42,057 bases of DNA from Phenylobacterium sp. (GTDB lineage Bacteria > Pseudomonadota > Alphaproteobacteria > Caulobacterales > Caulobacteraceae), in contig NZ_JAUYOJ010000091.1 of the NCBI RefSeq assembly GCF_030697925.1, forward strand, positions 1 through 42,057, read 5' to 3'. How positions within the stretch are numbered: the stretch's first letter is position 1; each line of letters opens with the position of its first letter. The notes beneath the pieces are model-generated. The model was given only the letters and a program-made list of their open reading frames with translations. It was not told the origin of the DNA and did no database searches. Of the stretch, positions 23,797-31,333 are shown piece by piece. Position numbers and translations under genes: made by a program.

Positions 23797-24612
23797 ATGG
23801 GCGCTGTCGACGTCTGGGCTCAGATGCCCACGCAACGGTTCGCCGAGGAGCCCTGGCTCGCCACCCTGCTGCGCTGGACCGGCAAGACCGGCGAGCGGAT
23901 GGCCACCACCGCGGCCCAGACCCTGGCGGCCATGGACGCGGGCGGCGTCGAGATCGCCCTGCTGTCGGCCTGGCATGGCCCGAAGGGCGACCTGATCTCC
24001 AACGACGAGGTCGCCGCCATGGTCGACGCCGCGCCCGACCGTTTCCGAGGCCTGGTCAGCGTCGACCTCAACGATCCCATGGGCGCGGTCCGAGCTATCC
24101 GCGAGCATACGGCGGGCGGCAAGTTCGTGGGGGTTCGCATCGTCCCCTGGCTGTGGGACCTGCCGCCCAACGACCGCCGCTACTATCCAGTCTATGTGGC
24201 CTGCGTGGAGGCGGGCGTGTCGTTCTGCACCCAGATCGGCCACACCGGTCCCCTCTGCCGTTCCGAGCCGGGCCGGCCGATCCCCTATCTGGACGAGGTG
24301 CTGCTGGACTTCCCCGAACTCAAGGTGATCGGCGGCCATGCGGGCTATCCCTGGGTCGAGGAGGTGCTGTCGCTCGCCCGCAAGTACCCGAACTTCTATG
24401 TCGACACCTCGGCCTACAGCGTCCACCGGCTGCCGGCCGCCCTGGTGGAGTTCATGCGTGGCCAGGGCCGCACGCGGGTGATGTTCGGCACCAACTGGCC
24501 GATGCTCTCGCCCAAGCGCTGCCTGGAACGGCTGGACGAGCTCGGCCTCGACGACCAGGCCCGCGACCTGTTCCTGGGCGGCAATGCGCGGCGGGTTTTC
24601 GGGCTGGCCTAG
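23797..24612 (+). CDS. Amidohydrolase-2 family protein with altered metal ligands
   Basis: A 271-residue TIM-barrel protein of the ACMSD-like amidohydrolase_2 family, to which decarboxylases and hydratases belong. Visible landmarks are FRGLVSVDLNDPMGAV, FCTQIGHTGP, LKVIGGHAGYPWVEE, NFYVDTSAY and VMFGTNWPM. The usual N-terminal HxH is replaced (VDVWAQMPT) and the usual C-terminal metal Asp (FGSDYP) is Asn in FGTNWP. Two His of the barrel remain. A strong AAGGAG precedes ATG 23797. It lies behind the MarR-type operator, suggesting induction by an aromatic or lipophilic ligand. Confidence 0.82.
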   Translation: MGAVDVWAQMPTQRFAEEPWLATLLRWTGKTGERMATTAAQTLAAMDAGGVEIALLSAWHGPKGDLISNDEVAAMVDAAPDRFRGLVSVDLNDPMGAVRAIREHTAGGKFVGVRIVPWLWDLPPNDRRYYPVYVACVEAGVSFCTQIGHTGPLCRSEPGRPIPYLDEVLLDFPELKVIGGHAGYPWVEEVLSLARKYPNFYVDTSAYSVHRLPAALVEFMRGQGRTRVMFGTNWPMLSPKRCLERLDELGLDDQARDLFLGGNARRVFGLA

Positions 24613-24654
24613 GGCCGCCTCGGCGGTCAGGGTGACCGGGCGCGGGAGGCGGAT

Positions 24655-25725
24655 GTGGAAGATCATGAGCTCGAAGACCTGGCCGTCGTGGCGCCGGCCC
24701 TGCTCCAGGCCCTGGAGGCGCTCGGCTTCGTCGCCCGTTACCTGAACCCGCCGGACTTGCCGCAGGTCATGCAGGCCGTCGAGGGGCGGGACGCCGATCT
24801 GCGCGCCGCCCTCGGCCGCCTCGCCGCCTGGCCCGAGAACCTGGACCAGCTTCGAGGTCCGCTGGAAGCCGCCGGCGGCGAGGCCCTGGCCGCCTTCGAC
24901 GAGCTGCGAGAGGCGGGCGACCTGCAGGCGATCTTCCGCGCCCTGCGCCACCCGCCGCGCGCCCAGGAGGCGCTCTATCCGTTGGCCGCCGTCCTGCCCC
25001 CGGTCAGCCGCTTCTTCCTCGATCCGGCGGCGCGGGGCGACGCCGAGCTGCAGGCGCGTTTCGCCCAGGCGCCGCCGCGTCCGGACACCGGCGTCATGCA
25101 CGTCGACAACGAGCCCGGCTCGCGAGGCGGTTTCTCCATGTACGTCCCGGAGACCTACACGCCGGATGTCGCCTGGCCGCTGGTGGTGGCGCTGCACGGG
25201 GGCAGCGGCAATGGCCGGGCCTTCCTGTGGAGCTGGCTGCGCGACGCCCGCAGTCACGGGGCTGTCCTGATCGCCCCCACGGCCGTCGGAGGGACCTGGG
25301 CCCTGGCGGGCCCCGACCTCGACACCCCGAACCTCAATCGGATCGTGCAGGGCGTGCGCGCCCAATGGAACATCGATCCCGCCCGCCTGCTGCTGACCGG
25401 CCTGAGCGATGGTGGGACCTTCAGCTATGTGACCGGCTTGGAGCGGGACTCGCCCTTCACTCACCTGGCCCCGATCGCCGCCTCATTCCACCCGATGATC
25501 GCCCAGATCGCCGACCCCGATCGGATTCGGGGCCTGCCGATCCATCTGGCGCACGGCGAGCTGGACTGGATGTTCCCCATCGACGTGGCGCGCCAGGCTC
25601 GCGAGGCCCTGGCGGCGGCGGGCGCCGCGGTGACCTATCGCGAGATCGCCGACCTCAGCCACACCTACCCGCGGGAGCTGAACCCGGAGATCCTGGACTG
25701 GCTGAGGACGACGTCGCGGCGCTGA
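24655..25725 (+). CDS. Alpha/beta-hydrolase (phospholipase/carboxylesterase type) with helical N-terminus
   Basis: A 356-residue protein starting at GTG 24655 behind GGGAGG. About 130 N-terminal residues are helical and of unknown role (PALLQALEALGFVARYLNPP, LDQLRGPLEAAGGEALAAFD). The hydrolase domain follows: WPLVVALHGGSGNGRAF, LLTGLSDGGTFSY (Ser251), HLAHGELDWMFP (Asp304) and LSHTYPRE (His336), a complete triad. No signal peptide is seen, so it is probably cytoplasmic. It follows the amidohydrolase by 42 bp and may be co-transcribed. The substrate is unknown. Confidence 0.82.
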   Translation: MEDHELEDLAVVAPALLQALEALGFVARYLNPPDLPQVMQAVEGRDADLRAALGRLAAWPENLDQLRGPLEAAGGEALAAFDELREAGDLQAIFRALRHPPRAQEALYPLAAVLPPVSRFFLDPAARGDAELQARFAQAPPRPDTGVMHVDNEPGSRGGFSMYVPETYTPDVAWPLVVALHGGSGNGRAFLWSWLRDARSHGAVLIAPTAVGGTWALAGPDLDTPNLNRIVQGVRAQWNIDPARLLLTGLSDGGTFSYVTGLERDSPFTHLAPIAASFHPMIAQIADPDRIRGLPIHLAHGELDWMFPIDVARQAREALAAAGAAVTYREIADLSHTYPRELNPEILDWLRTTSRR

Positions 25726-25757
25726 CGGCGGCGCAGCTGCGAACCTCCAAAAGGCAG

Positions 25758-25847
25758 GAACCACGAACCTCACGAACAGCACGAACGCGCAGCTTCACCG
25801 ACCGTCGGGGTCTGCCCTGTTCGTGTCGTTCGTGAGGTTCATGGTTC
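25758..25847. repeat. Long imperfect inverted repeat between convergent genes
   Basis: The arms 25758-25786 and 25819-25847 are 29 bases each and complementary at all but three positions, with a 32-base loop. Within each arm the unit CACGAAC recurs. The structure lies between the stop codons of the esterase and metZ, which converge, so it could act as a bidirectional terminator. The length of the stem also recalls mobile intergenic repeats. A second small hairpin CCGGC-TTC-GCCGG follows at 25852-25864. Confidence 0.75.
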
Positions 25848-25877
25848 GAATCCGGCTTCGCCGGCCAGATCGGACCC

Positions 25878-27062
25878 CTACGCCGCGTCCAGCGCCCGGC
25901 TGACGTCGCGGACCAGGTCGCCGGAGCCTTCCAGCCCGACGCTCATCCGCACCCAGCCCTCGGTCAGGCCGATCTCCAGGCGCTGTTCCTCGGGCATCGA
26001 GCGGTGGGTGGTGGTGGACGGATGGGTCGCCATCGATTTGGCGTCACCCAGGTTGTTGGAGATGTCGACGATGGCGAGCATGTCCAGGAACCGCCAGGCC
26101 GCCTCGCGGCTCCCCAGGTCGAAGGCCACCACATTGCCACCGCCGCTCATCTGGTTGGCGATGATCGCCGCTTGGGGGTGGTCGGGGCGGCCGGGATAGA
26201 TCACCCGCTTGGCCTTGGAATGGGCGGCGATGGCGTCGGCCACCTTGCCGGCGTTCTCGGTCTGGCGGCGAACGCGCAGCTCCAAGGTCTCCAGGCCCTT
26301 CAGCAGGACCCAGGAATTGAAGGGCGACAGGGCCGGGCCCGTGTGGCGCAGGATGTCCTTGTAGCTTTCGGTCATCAGCGGCTCGGCGCCAAGGATCGCC
26401 CCGCCCAGCACCCGGCCCTGGCCGTCGATATGCTTGGTGGCCGAATAGACGACGATGTCGGCGCCGAGCGCCAAGGGCTTCTGGAAGATCGGGGTGGCGA
26501 AGACGTTGTCGACAACCAGCTTGGCGCCGGCCGCGTGGGCCACATCGGCCACCGCCCCGATGGCGGTGACTTCCAGCAGCGGGTTGGCCGGGCTCTCCAC
26601 CAGGAAGGCCTTGGTGTTGGGGCGCACCGCGTTCTTCCACGCCTCGATATCCGTGGCGTCGACGAAGGTCACGTCCACCCCGAAGCGCGGCAGCCACTCC
26701 GAGACGATCCAGCGGCAGGAGCCGAACATCGCGCGCGCGGCCACCACGTGGTCGCCGGCCCGCACCAGGCCCTGCAGGGCCACGTGCACGGCGGCCATGC
26801 CCGAGGCCGTGGCGCGGCAAGTCTCGGCGCCCTCCAGCAGGGCCAGGCGATCCTCGAACATCTGGGTCGTGGGGTTGCCGAACCGCTGGTAGATGAAGCC
26901 TGGGTCCTCGCCCGAGAAGCGCCTGTCAGCGGCGCCGGCGCTCTCATAGGCGAAGCTCTGGGTCAGGAAGATCGCCTCGGAGATCTCGCCATAGGGCGAG
27001 CGGGCCATGCCGCCCCGCACCAGCTTGGTCTCCTGCTGCCAGTCGCGCGGATCTTCGGCCAT
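25878..27062 (-). CDS. metZ: O-succinylhomoserine sulfhydrylase
   Basis: A 394-residue PLP enzyme of the Cys/Met metabolism family that makes homocysteine directly from O-succinylhomoserine and sulfide. It has GFIYQRFGNPTTQMFEDRLA, ATASGMAAVHVALQGLV, FLVESPANPLLEV, VVDNVFATPI and the PLP-lysine motif VYSATKHIDGQGR. The wording ISEAIFLTQSFAYES and GDAKSMATHPSTTTH are typical of alphaproteobacterial MetZ rather than MetB/MetC. ATG 27062 has GGAG about nine bases upstream. I see no SAM-II riboswitch in its 140 bp leader. Confidence 0.92.
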   Translation of the reverse strand: MAEDPRDWQQETKLVRGGMARSPYGEISEAIFLTQSFAYESAGAADRRFSGEDPGFIYQRFGNPTTQMFEDRLALLEGAETCRATASGMAAVHVALQGLVRAGDHVVAARAMFGSCRWIVSEWLPRFGVDVTFVDATDIEAWKNAVRPNTKAFLVESPANPLLEVTAIGAVADVAHAAGAKLVVDNVFATPIFQKPLALGADIVVYSATKHIDGQGRVLGGAILGAEPLMTESYKDILRHTGPALSPFNSWVLLKGLETLELRVRRQTENAGKVADAIAAHSKAKRVIYPGRPDHPQAAIIANQMSGGGNVVAFDLGSREAAWRFLDMLAIVDISNNLGDAKSMATHPSTTTHRSMPEEQRLEIGLTEGWVRMSVGLEGSGDLVRDVSRALDAA

Positions 27063-27202
27063 GGGGGGTCTCCAGTTCAAACAGGGCACGGCCTTCTACC
27101 CGGCGAAAACGACCGCCGCCACAGCGGAAAAACTGTCGCGGCCCGCAGGCGAACGCGGTCTGCGCCTTGCCAGACTCGTAGCGGGCGGCGAGTGTCGCCC
27201 CG

Positions 27203-28240
27203 ATGACCGACACCCCATCCAAGGACGCCGCCGGCATCCTGCCCTGCCAATCCATCGACGACCTGATCGCCAGCGGGGCGATCACGTCCGTCCTCCCCTT
27301 CGACCATGACCAGGTCCAGCCGGCCAGCCTGGACCTGCGGCTGGGCGCGCGCGCCTGGCGGGTGCGGGCCTCCTTCCTGCCGGGCCTGGGCCGCACGGTG
27401 CCCCAGCGCATCGCCGACGTGGCCATGCACGAGCTGGACCTGACCAAGGGCGCGGTGCTGGAGCGCGGCTGCGTCTATATCGCCGAGCTACAGGAGGGCC
27501 TGGCCCTGCCGCCGGGGGTGTCCGCGCGGGCCAATCCCAAGAGCTCCACCGGCCGGGTCGACGTCTTCGTGAGGCTTCTGACCAACAATTCCGTGGCCTT
27601 CGACGACGTGGCCGAGGGCTATGCCGGCCCGACCTATATCGAGGTCGCGCCCCAGACCTTCTCGATCCTGGTTCGGACCAACACCCGGCTGAACCAGCTT
27701 CGCCTGAAGCGGGGCGTCCCGCCCAAGCTCTCGATCCGCAGCGTGGGGGTCGAGCTCTCTGACCTCACCGACGGCATCGCCGGGTTCCGCGGCCGCCGCC
27801 ACGCCGGCGTCGTCGACATGGACCATGTGGACGGCCACGACCCGAAGGATTTCTGGGAGCCGCTGTTCCCGCGTCGGGGCGAGCTGCTGCTGGACCCTGG
27901 CGAGTTCTACATCCTGGCCTCCAAGGAGGCGGTGGAGATCCCGGTGCTGCAGGCCGCCGAGATGACCCCCATCGACCCGTCGGTCGGCGAGTTCCGCGTC
28001 CACTATGCCGGCTTCTTCGACCCCGGCTTCGGCACCGAGGAGGCCAAGGCCGTCGGCTCCAAGGGGGTGCTGGAGGTCCGCAGCCACGAGACCCCGTTCC
28101 TGCTGGAGGACGGCCAGACGGTCGCGCGCCTGGTCTACGAACCGCTCACGGAGAAGCCCGCCCGGCTCTACGGCGACCAGGGGTCGCATTACCAGCGCCA
28201 GGGTTTGAAGCTATCAAAGCACTTCAAGGTCTGGTCGTAG
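27203..28240 (+). CDS. 2'-deoxycytidine 5'-triphosphate deaminase (double-domain type)
   Basis: A 345-residue protein of the alphaproteobacterial dCTP deaminase family, which contains two dUTPase-like halves in one chain. Seen are QVQPASLDLRLGARAWRVRA, VSARANPKSSTGRVDVFVRL in the first half, with GDxYxIxP-like LLDPGEFYILASKE, and FRVHYAGFFDPGFG in the second. The reaction deaminates dCTP to dUTP, feeding dTTP synthesis. It diverges from metZ across 140 bp and is followed 21 bp later by the TraB-like gene. Confidence 0.88.
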   Translation: MTDTPSKDAAGILPCQSIDDLIASGAITSVLPFDHDQVQPASLDLRLGARAWRVRASFLPGLGRTVPQRIADVAMHELDLTKGAVLERGCVYIAELQEGLALPPGVSARANPKSSTGRVDVFVRLLTNNSVAFDDVAEGYAGPTYIEVAPQTFSILVRTNTRLNQLRLKRGVPPKLSIRSVGVELSDLTDGIAGFRGRRHAGVVDMDHVDGHDPKDFWEPLFPRRGELLLDPGEFYILASKEAVEIPVLQAAEMTPIDPSVGEFRVHYAGFFDPGFGTEEAKAVGSKGVLEVRSHETPFLLEDGQTVARLVYEPLTEKPARLYGDQGSHYQRQGLKLSKHFKVWS

Positions 28241-28261
28241 GCTTCAGCCCCAGGGGGGCCT

Positions 28262-29143
28262 GTGGGGCGTTTATCGGCGATCTCGAGCGCCGTGGCGCTC
28301 CTCCTGAGCCTCCTGCCCGGATGGGCTGGCGCGGCCCCGGCCATGTGGCTGGCGCGCGACGCCGACACCGAGATCTACCTGTTCGGCGCCATGCATGTGC
28401 TGACTCCAGGCGCAGCCTGGCGCACGCCGGCCTATGACGCGGCGTACGACCGCGCGCAGACTATTTGGTTCGAAGCCGACCTCACCACCGCCGATCCGCC
28501 CGCCCTCGTCGAACTTGTCGCCCGCTACGGCGTCGACGATGGTCGCCGGCTCAGCAGCAAGCTCGCCAGTCACGACTTGAAGGCGCTGATGCCGCTGCTC
28601 GCGCGCAGCCGCGTCCCGATCGAGCGGATCGATCGCCTGCGCCCCTGGGTCGCCGCCCTGATGCTATCGACGCAGCCGATGACCCAGCGCGGCCGGACCG
28701 TGGAGGACGGCGCCGACCTCGCCGTCACCCGCCAGGCCAAGCAGGCCGCCAAGACGGTGCGGACCTTCGAGACCCTGGAGGACCAGATCCGGATGTTCGC
28801 GGGCCTCTCCGAACCGGGGGAGGTCCAGTACCTGGCCGACGTGATCCGCGAGCGTTCGGCGCCGGTCCGCCGCCGCGAGCCCTCCCTGGAGGAGGCCTGG
28901 ATCGCCGGCGACATGACGCGGCTGGGCCCTGGCCTGGTGGACGGCATGCGCCAGGCCAGCCCCGAATTCTACGACATGCTGCTGCGCCGCCGGAACCTCG
29001 CCTGGGCGGAGACCCTGGAGCGCGAGATGGCCGCCCCCGGCGGGGTCCATCTGGTCAATGTCGGCGCCCTGCACATGGTGGGCGACGACGGCCTGCCGAC
29101 CCTGTTGGCCGCCCGGGGCTACGAGGTCCGCCGCATCCAATAG
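28262..29143 (+). CDS. TraB/GumN-family protein
   Basis: A 293-residue exported protein with a signal peptide (LLSLLPGWAGAAPA). It has two family motifs: EIYLFGAMHVL near the N-terminus and VHLVNVGALHMVGDDGLPTL near the C-terminus, both with conserved Gly-x-x-His. TraB/GumN (Tiki-related) proteins are putative metalloproteases, and most bacterial members are uncharacterised. The start is a GTG at 28262 behind a GGGGGG run. It follows the deaminase on the same strand and converges directly with the HD-domain gene, with no gap. Confidence 0.85.
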   Translation: MGRLSAISSAVALLLSLLPGWAGAAPAMWLARDADTEIYLFGAMHVLTPGAAWRTPAYDAAYDRAQTIWFEADLTTADPPALVELVARYGVDDGRRLSSKLASHDLKALMPLLARSRVPIERIDRLRPWVAALMLSTQPMTQRGRTVEDGADLAVTRQAKQAAKTVRTFETLEDQIRMFAGLSEPGEVQYLADVIRERSAPVRRREPSLEEAWIAGDMTRLGPGLVDGMRQASPEFYDMLLRRRNLAWAETLEREMAAPGGVHLVNVGALHMVGDDGLPTLLAARGYEVRRIQ

Positions 29144-29743
29144 TCAGGCGTCGGCGACTTCCTCCCGCCGGTAGATCGAGCGTTTGGGCGCGGCCAGCAC
29201 CCGGCGCAGCATCGGTTCGAAGGCCTCCAGCGGCATCGACTCGTAGGCCGGGTCGAAGCTGTTCTGGTCGTACTGGTGGCAGAACTGGGCGGTGTACTCG
29301 AAGTCGGGATGGCCGCGGAACTGGTCGCGCATGTCGCGGTCCAGGCCCAGATAGTGGAAGAAGTAGTAGCCCTGGAAGATGCCGTGCTTGTCCATCATCC
29401 AGAAGTTCCGCTCCGAGACGTAGGGCTTCATGATGATCGCCCCGATCTCGGCGTGGTTGGACGGCCCCAGGATGTCGCCGATGTCGTGCACCAGGGCGCA
29501 GACCACATATTCCTCGTCGCGGCCGTCCTTGAAGGCGCGGGTGGCGGTCTGCAGGGAGTGCTCCAGCCGGGTGACGGCGAAGCCGCCGCTATCGGCCTCC
29601 AGCATCTTCAGGTGGGCCAGCATCCGGTCGGGCAGTTCGTTGCGATAGGGCGCGCCAGCCCGGCCGATGGCCATCCAGTCCTCGAGGGTGCCCTCGGTCA
29701 TGGCGTGGAACTTGGCGGCGTCGGGGGTGGCGTCGTCGGCCAT
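29144..29743 (-). CDS. HD-domain protein, possibly a PhnZ/MIOX-like di-iron oxygenase
   Basis: A 199-residue single-domain protein. The HD ligands are in order: LEHSLQTATRA (His62), CALVHDIGD (His86-Asp87), SNHAEIGAIIM (His97), MDKHGIFQGYYFFHYLG, and a C-terminal CHQYDQNSFDPAYESMPL. The compact size, the His after the HD pair and the closing Asp segment resemble mixed-valent di-iron HD oxygenases such as PhnZ, TmpB and myo-inositol oxygenase more than phosphohydrolases. There are no phosphonate or inositol genes nearby. ATG 29743 has GGGAGG upstream. Activity is uncertain. Confidence 0.75.
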   Translation of the reverse strand: MADDATPDAAKFHAMTEGTLEDWMAIGRAGAPYRNELPDRMLAHLKMLEADSGGFAVTRLEHSLQTATRAFKDGRDEEYVVCALVHDIGDILGPSNHAEIGAIIMKPYVSERNFWMMDKHGIFQGYYFFHYLGLDRDMRDQFRGHPDFEYTAQFCHQYDQNSFDPAYESMPLEAFEPMLRRVLAAPKRSIYRREEVADA

Positions 29744-29874
29744 GGCGGCCTCCCTACGTTATCGTTGTTCAGGCCATGGTGCGGCGAGGGCGCGCGAAGG
29801 TCAACGAGAGCGCTTGGCCCCGCGCGATCTCCCGTCTATGTTCCGCCCCCGGCCGCCGCCCAGGCGGACCGCAT

Positions 29875-29913
29875 GCGGGCGTAGCTCAGGGGTAGAGCGT
29901 CAGCTTCCCAAGC
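29875..29913 (+). tRNA. tRNA-Gly(CCC), 5' half only
   Basis: The acceptor strand GCGGGCG, TA, the D-arm GCTCAGGGGTAGAGC and the anticodon arm with loop TTCCCAA (anticodon CCC) are intact up to GCT at position 41 of a tRNA. The sequence then departs: there is no variable loop, T-arm or 3' acceptor strand in the following 140 bases. An integrase gene starts 144 bases later. The gene appears interrupted at the anticodon stem by integration or rearrangement, and the 3' half is not elsewhere in the window. Confidence 0.75.
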
Positions 29914-30056
29914 TAGATTTCTCGCTTCTCATAGCTGCTCATACCTGCACCAATCCCTTATCCCCGTTGACTTTTCGGTCTACGGATCCGCTCATGTGAG
30001 AACATGGGTTCTGGCTCTTGCACATTCGATTTGTGAGCCAGAAAGGAGCCAATTGG
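29914..30056 (+). other. Integrase-proximal junction region
   Basis: These 143 bases separate the broken tRNA from the integrase start. They are more AT-rich than the flanking chromosome and hold no open frame I can support. They are the natural place for attachment-site arms and the integrase promoter. Together with the tRNA and the spacer after the HD gene they make up the 313-base stretch without a protein gene (29744-30056). Confidence 0.4.
30009..30043 (+). repeat. Hairpin ahead of the integrase gene
   Basis: TTCTGGCTC (30009-30017) and GAGCCAGAA (30035-30043) form a perfect 9 bp stem with a 17-base loop. The stem ends directly before the AGGAG ribosome-binding site (30044-30048). It could limit integrase translation or be part of an attachment site. 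Confidence 0.55.
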
Positions 30057-30977
30057 ATGGCCCGACTTAAGTTGACCGAGCTCTCGGTGAAGGCCCTCAA
30101 GCCCACCGACAAATACGTGTCGTATATGGACACGACGACGCCGGGCTTCGGCGTTCGAGTTGGACTTCGTTCCAAGACCTACATCGTGGTGCGCGGTCGT
30201 GCTCGTGAGCGCATCACCATCGGGAAGTTCGACGAAGTCTCGCTCGCCGAAGCACGCGCGGAAGCGAAGCGGCTTCTCTCGACGGCGCCCGAACCGAAGG
30301 CCGCGAGCATGACCTTCGCCAAGGCCAGGGAAATGTTCCTAGAGGAGAACTATCAGGGTCGCTCACCGCGAACCAAATACCAGGTCAGCAGGCTTCTCAA
30401 GCTCCACTTCAAGGCGCTCGATGGAGGACAGCTCGCGGATTTGACCGACACTGACGTACAGCGCGCCCTCAACAAGCTCGCCGACCGTCCTTCCGAACAG
30501 CTGCACGCCTATCGGGCCGTGCGCACCTTCCTTCGATGGTGCACGCGGCCTCCGCGTCGTTTCATCAAGCACTCGCCGATGGAGGGTTATGAGCCACCCA
30601 GTCGGGACAATAGGGGCAGCCGGGTTCTGTCTGATGAGGAGTTGGTTGCCGTCTGGAACGCTGCAGAAGTGTTTCCGCGCTCCGTGTTCCGCCTGATGAT
30701 GCTCTGGGGCACCCGGAACAGCGAGACGGTCTGTATCGCCCGCGAGTGGCTCAAGGACGGAATTCTGACCATCCCCGGAGCCCACGTGAAAAATGGCCGG
30801 GATCATTCCATCCCGGTCGCGCCTCTCGCCCAGCACGTGCTCGGCGGGTTCCCTTCGGGGAACGCCACGCACTTCTTCCCCGGCCGGTGGGGCGAAGGGC
30901 ACATGACCCACCACGCCCTTCCCAAACTGAAGGCCGAGGTGATGGAGATGTCGGGCACAAGCGGCTGGCCAACATAG
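30057..30977 (+). pseudogene. Tyrosine integrase, N-terminal part (truncated)
   Basis: A 306-residue fragment of a P4-type tyrosine recombinase. The N-terminal DUF4102-like arm domain has LTELSVKALKPTDKYVSYMD and TIGKFDEVSLAEARAEAKRL. A SAM-like core-binding domain follows (FLEENYQGRSPRTKYQVSRL), then the start of the catalytic domain with its first Arg in LMMLWGTRNSE. The frame ends at MSGTSGWPT, before the H/R-x-x-R and Tyr motifs. The missing part is found in the same frame at 32139-32354. AGGAG stands nine bases before ATG 30057. As it stands the protein cannot recombine DNA. Confidence 0.85.
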
Positions 30978-31333
30978 AGACGGTCGGGATCAAGCATGGT
31001 TGTTCTATTGAGCGCGAGAATCTCGTCACGTCGCGCTGGATCGCCAAGCAGAACCTTGGCGATCTTCACATCAGCTCGGTTCGCCGAGCCGTAATTGCGG
31101 CCGCGATGCTCAATGCCGATCTCTGGGCTGATCGTTCAGCCGCGGCAGCACAGGAACTCCTCGAACCCTACGTGCAACTGCTCGCGCGACTGCAGGGTAG
31201 TCGTCAACCAGGGCAATCAGCTCCCTGGGTGTTCACCACAAACTATGACCTCACGATTGAATGGGCCGCCGAGGCTCTCGGGATCCACATCGTAAATGGC
31301 TTCTCGGGACTTCATGACCGACGCTTTGCGCCC
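30962..31333 (+). pseudogene. SIR2-family defence protein fragment
   Basis: In the frame one base ahead of the integrase, about 124 codons read KRLANIETVGIKHGCSIE, VRRAVIAAAMLNADLWADR, SAPWVFTTNYDLTIEWAAEA and IHIVNGFSGLHDRRFAP. The FTTNYDL...GF pattern is that of SIR2-like NADase domains, most like the SIR2 partners of antiphage systems such as SIR2-HerA. Neither the N-terminal nucleotide-binding Gly motif nor the C-terminus is present. The match ends at 31333, where transporter sequence on the other strand begins. It is a remnant, not a working gene. Confidence 0.7.

Noticed and set aside
25838..25867. tRNA-like T-arm sequence GGTTCGAATCC near the end of the long inverted repeat
   Set aside because: There is no acceptor, D-arm or anticodon arm upstream and the T-stem pairs at only two positions. 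It is probably chance or an old remnant.
27063..27202. Possible SAM-II riboswitch in the metZ leader
   Set aside because: SAM-II elements are common ahead of metZ/metA in alphaproteobacteria, but I could not find the conserved core or the pseudoknot arms in these 140 bases on the minus strand.
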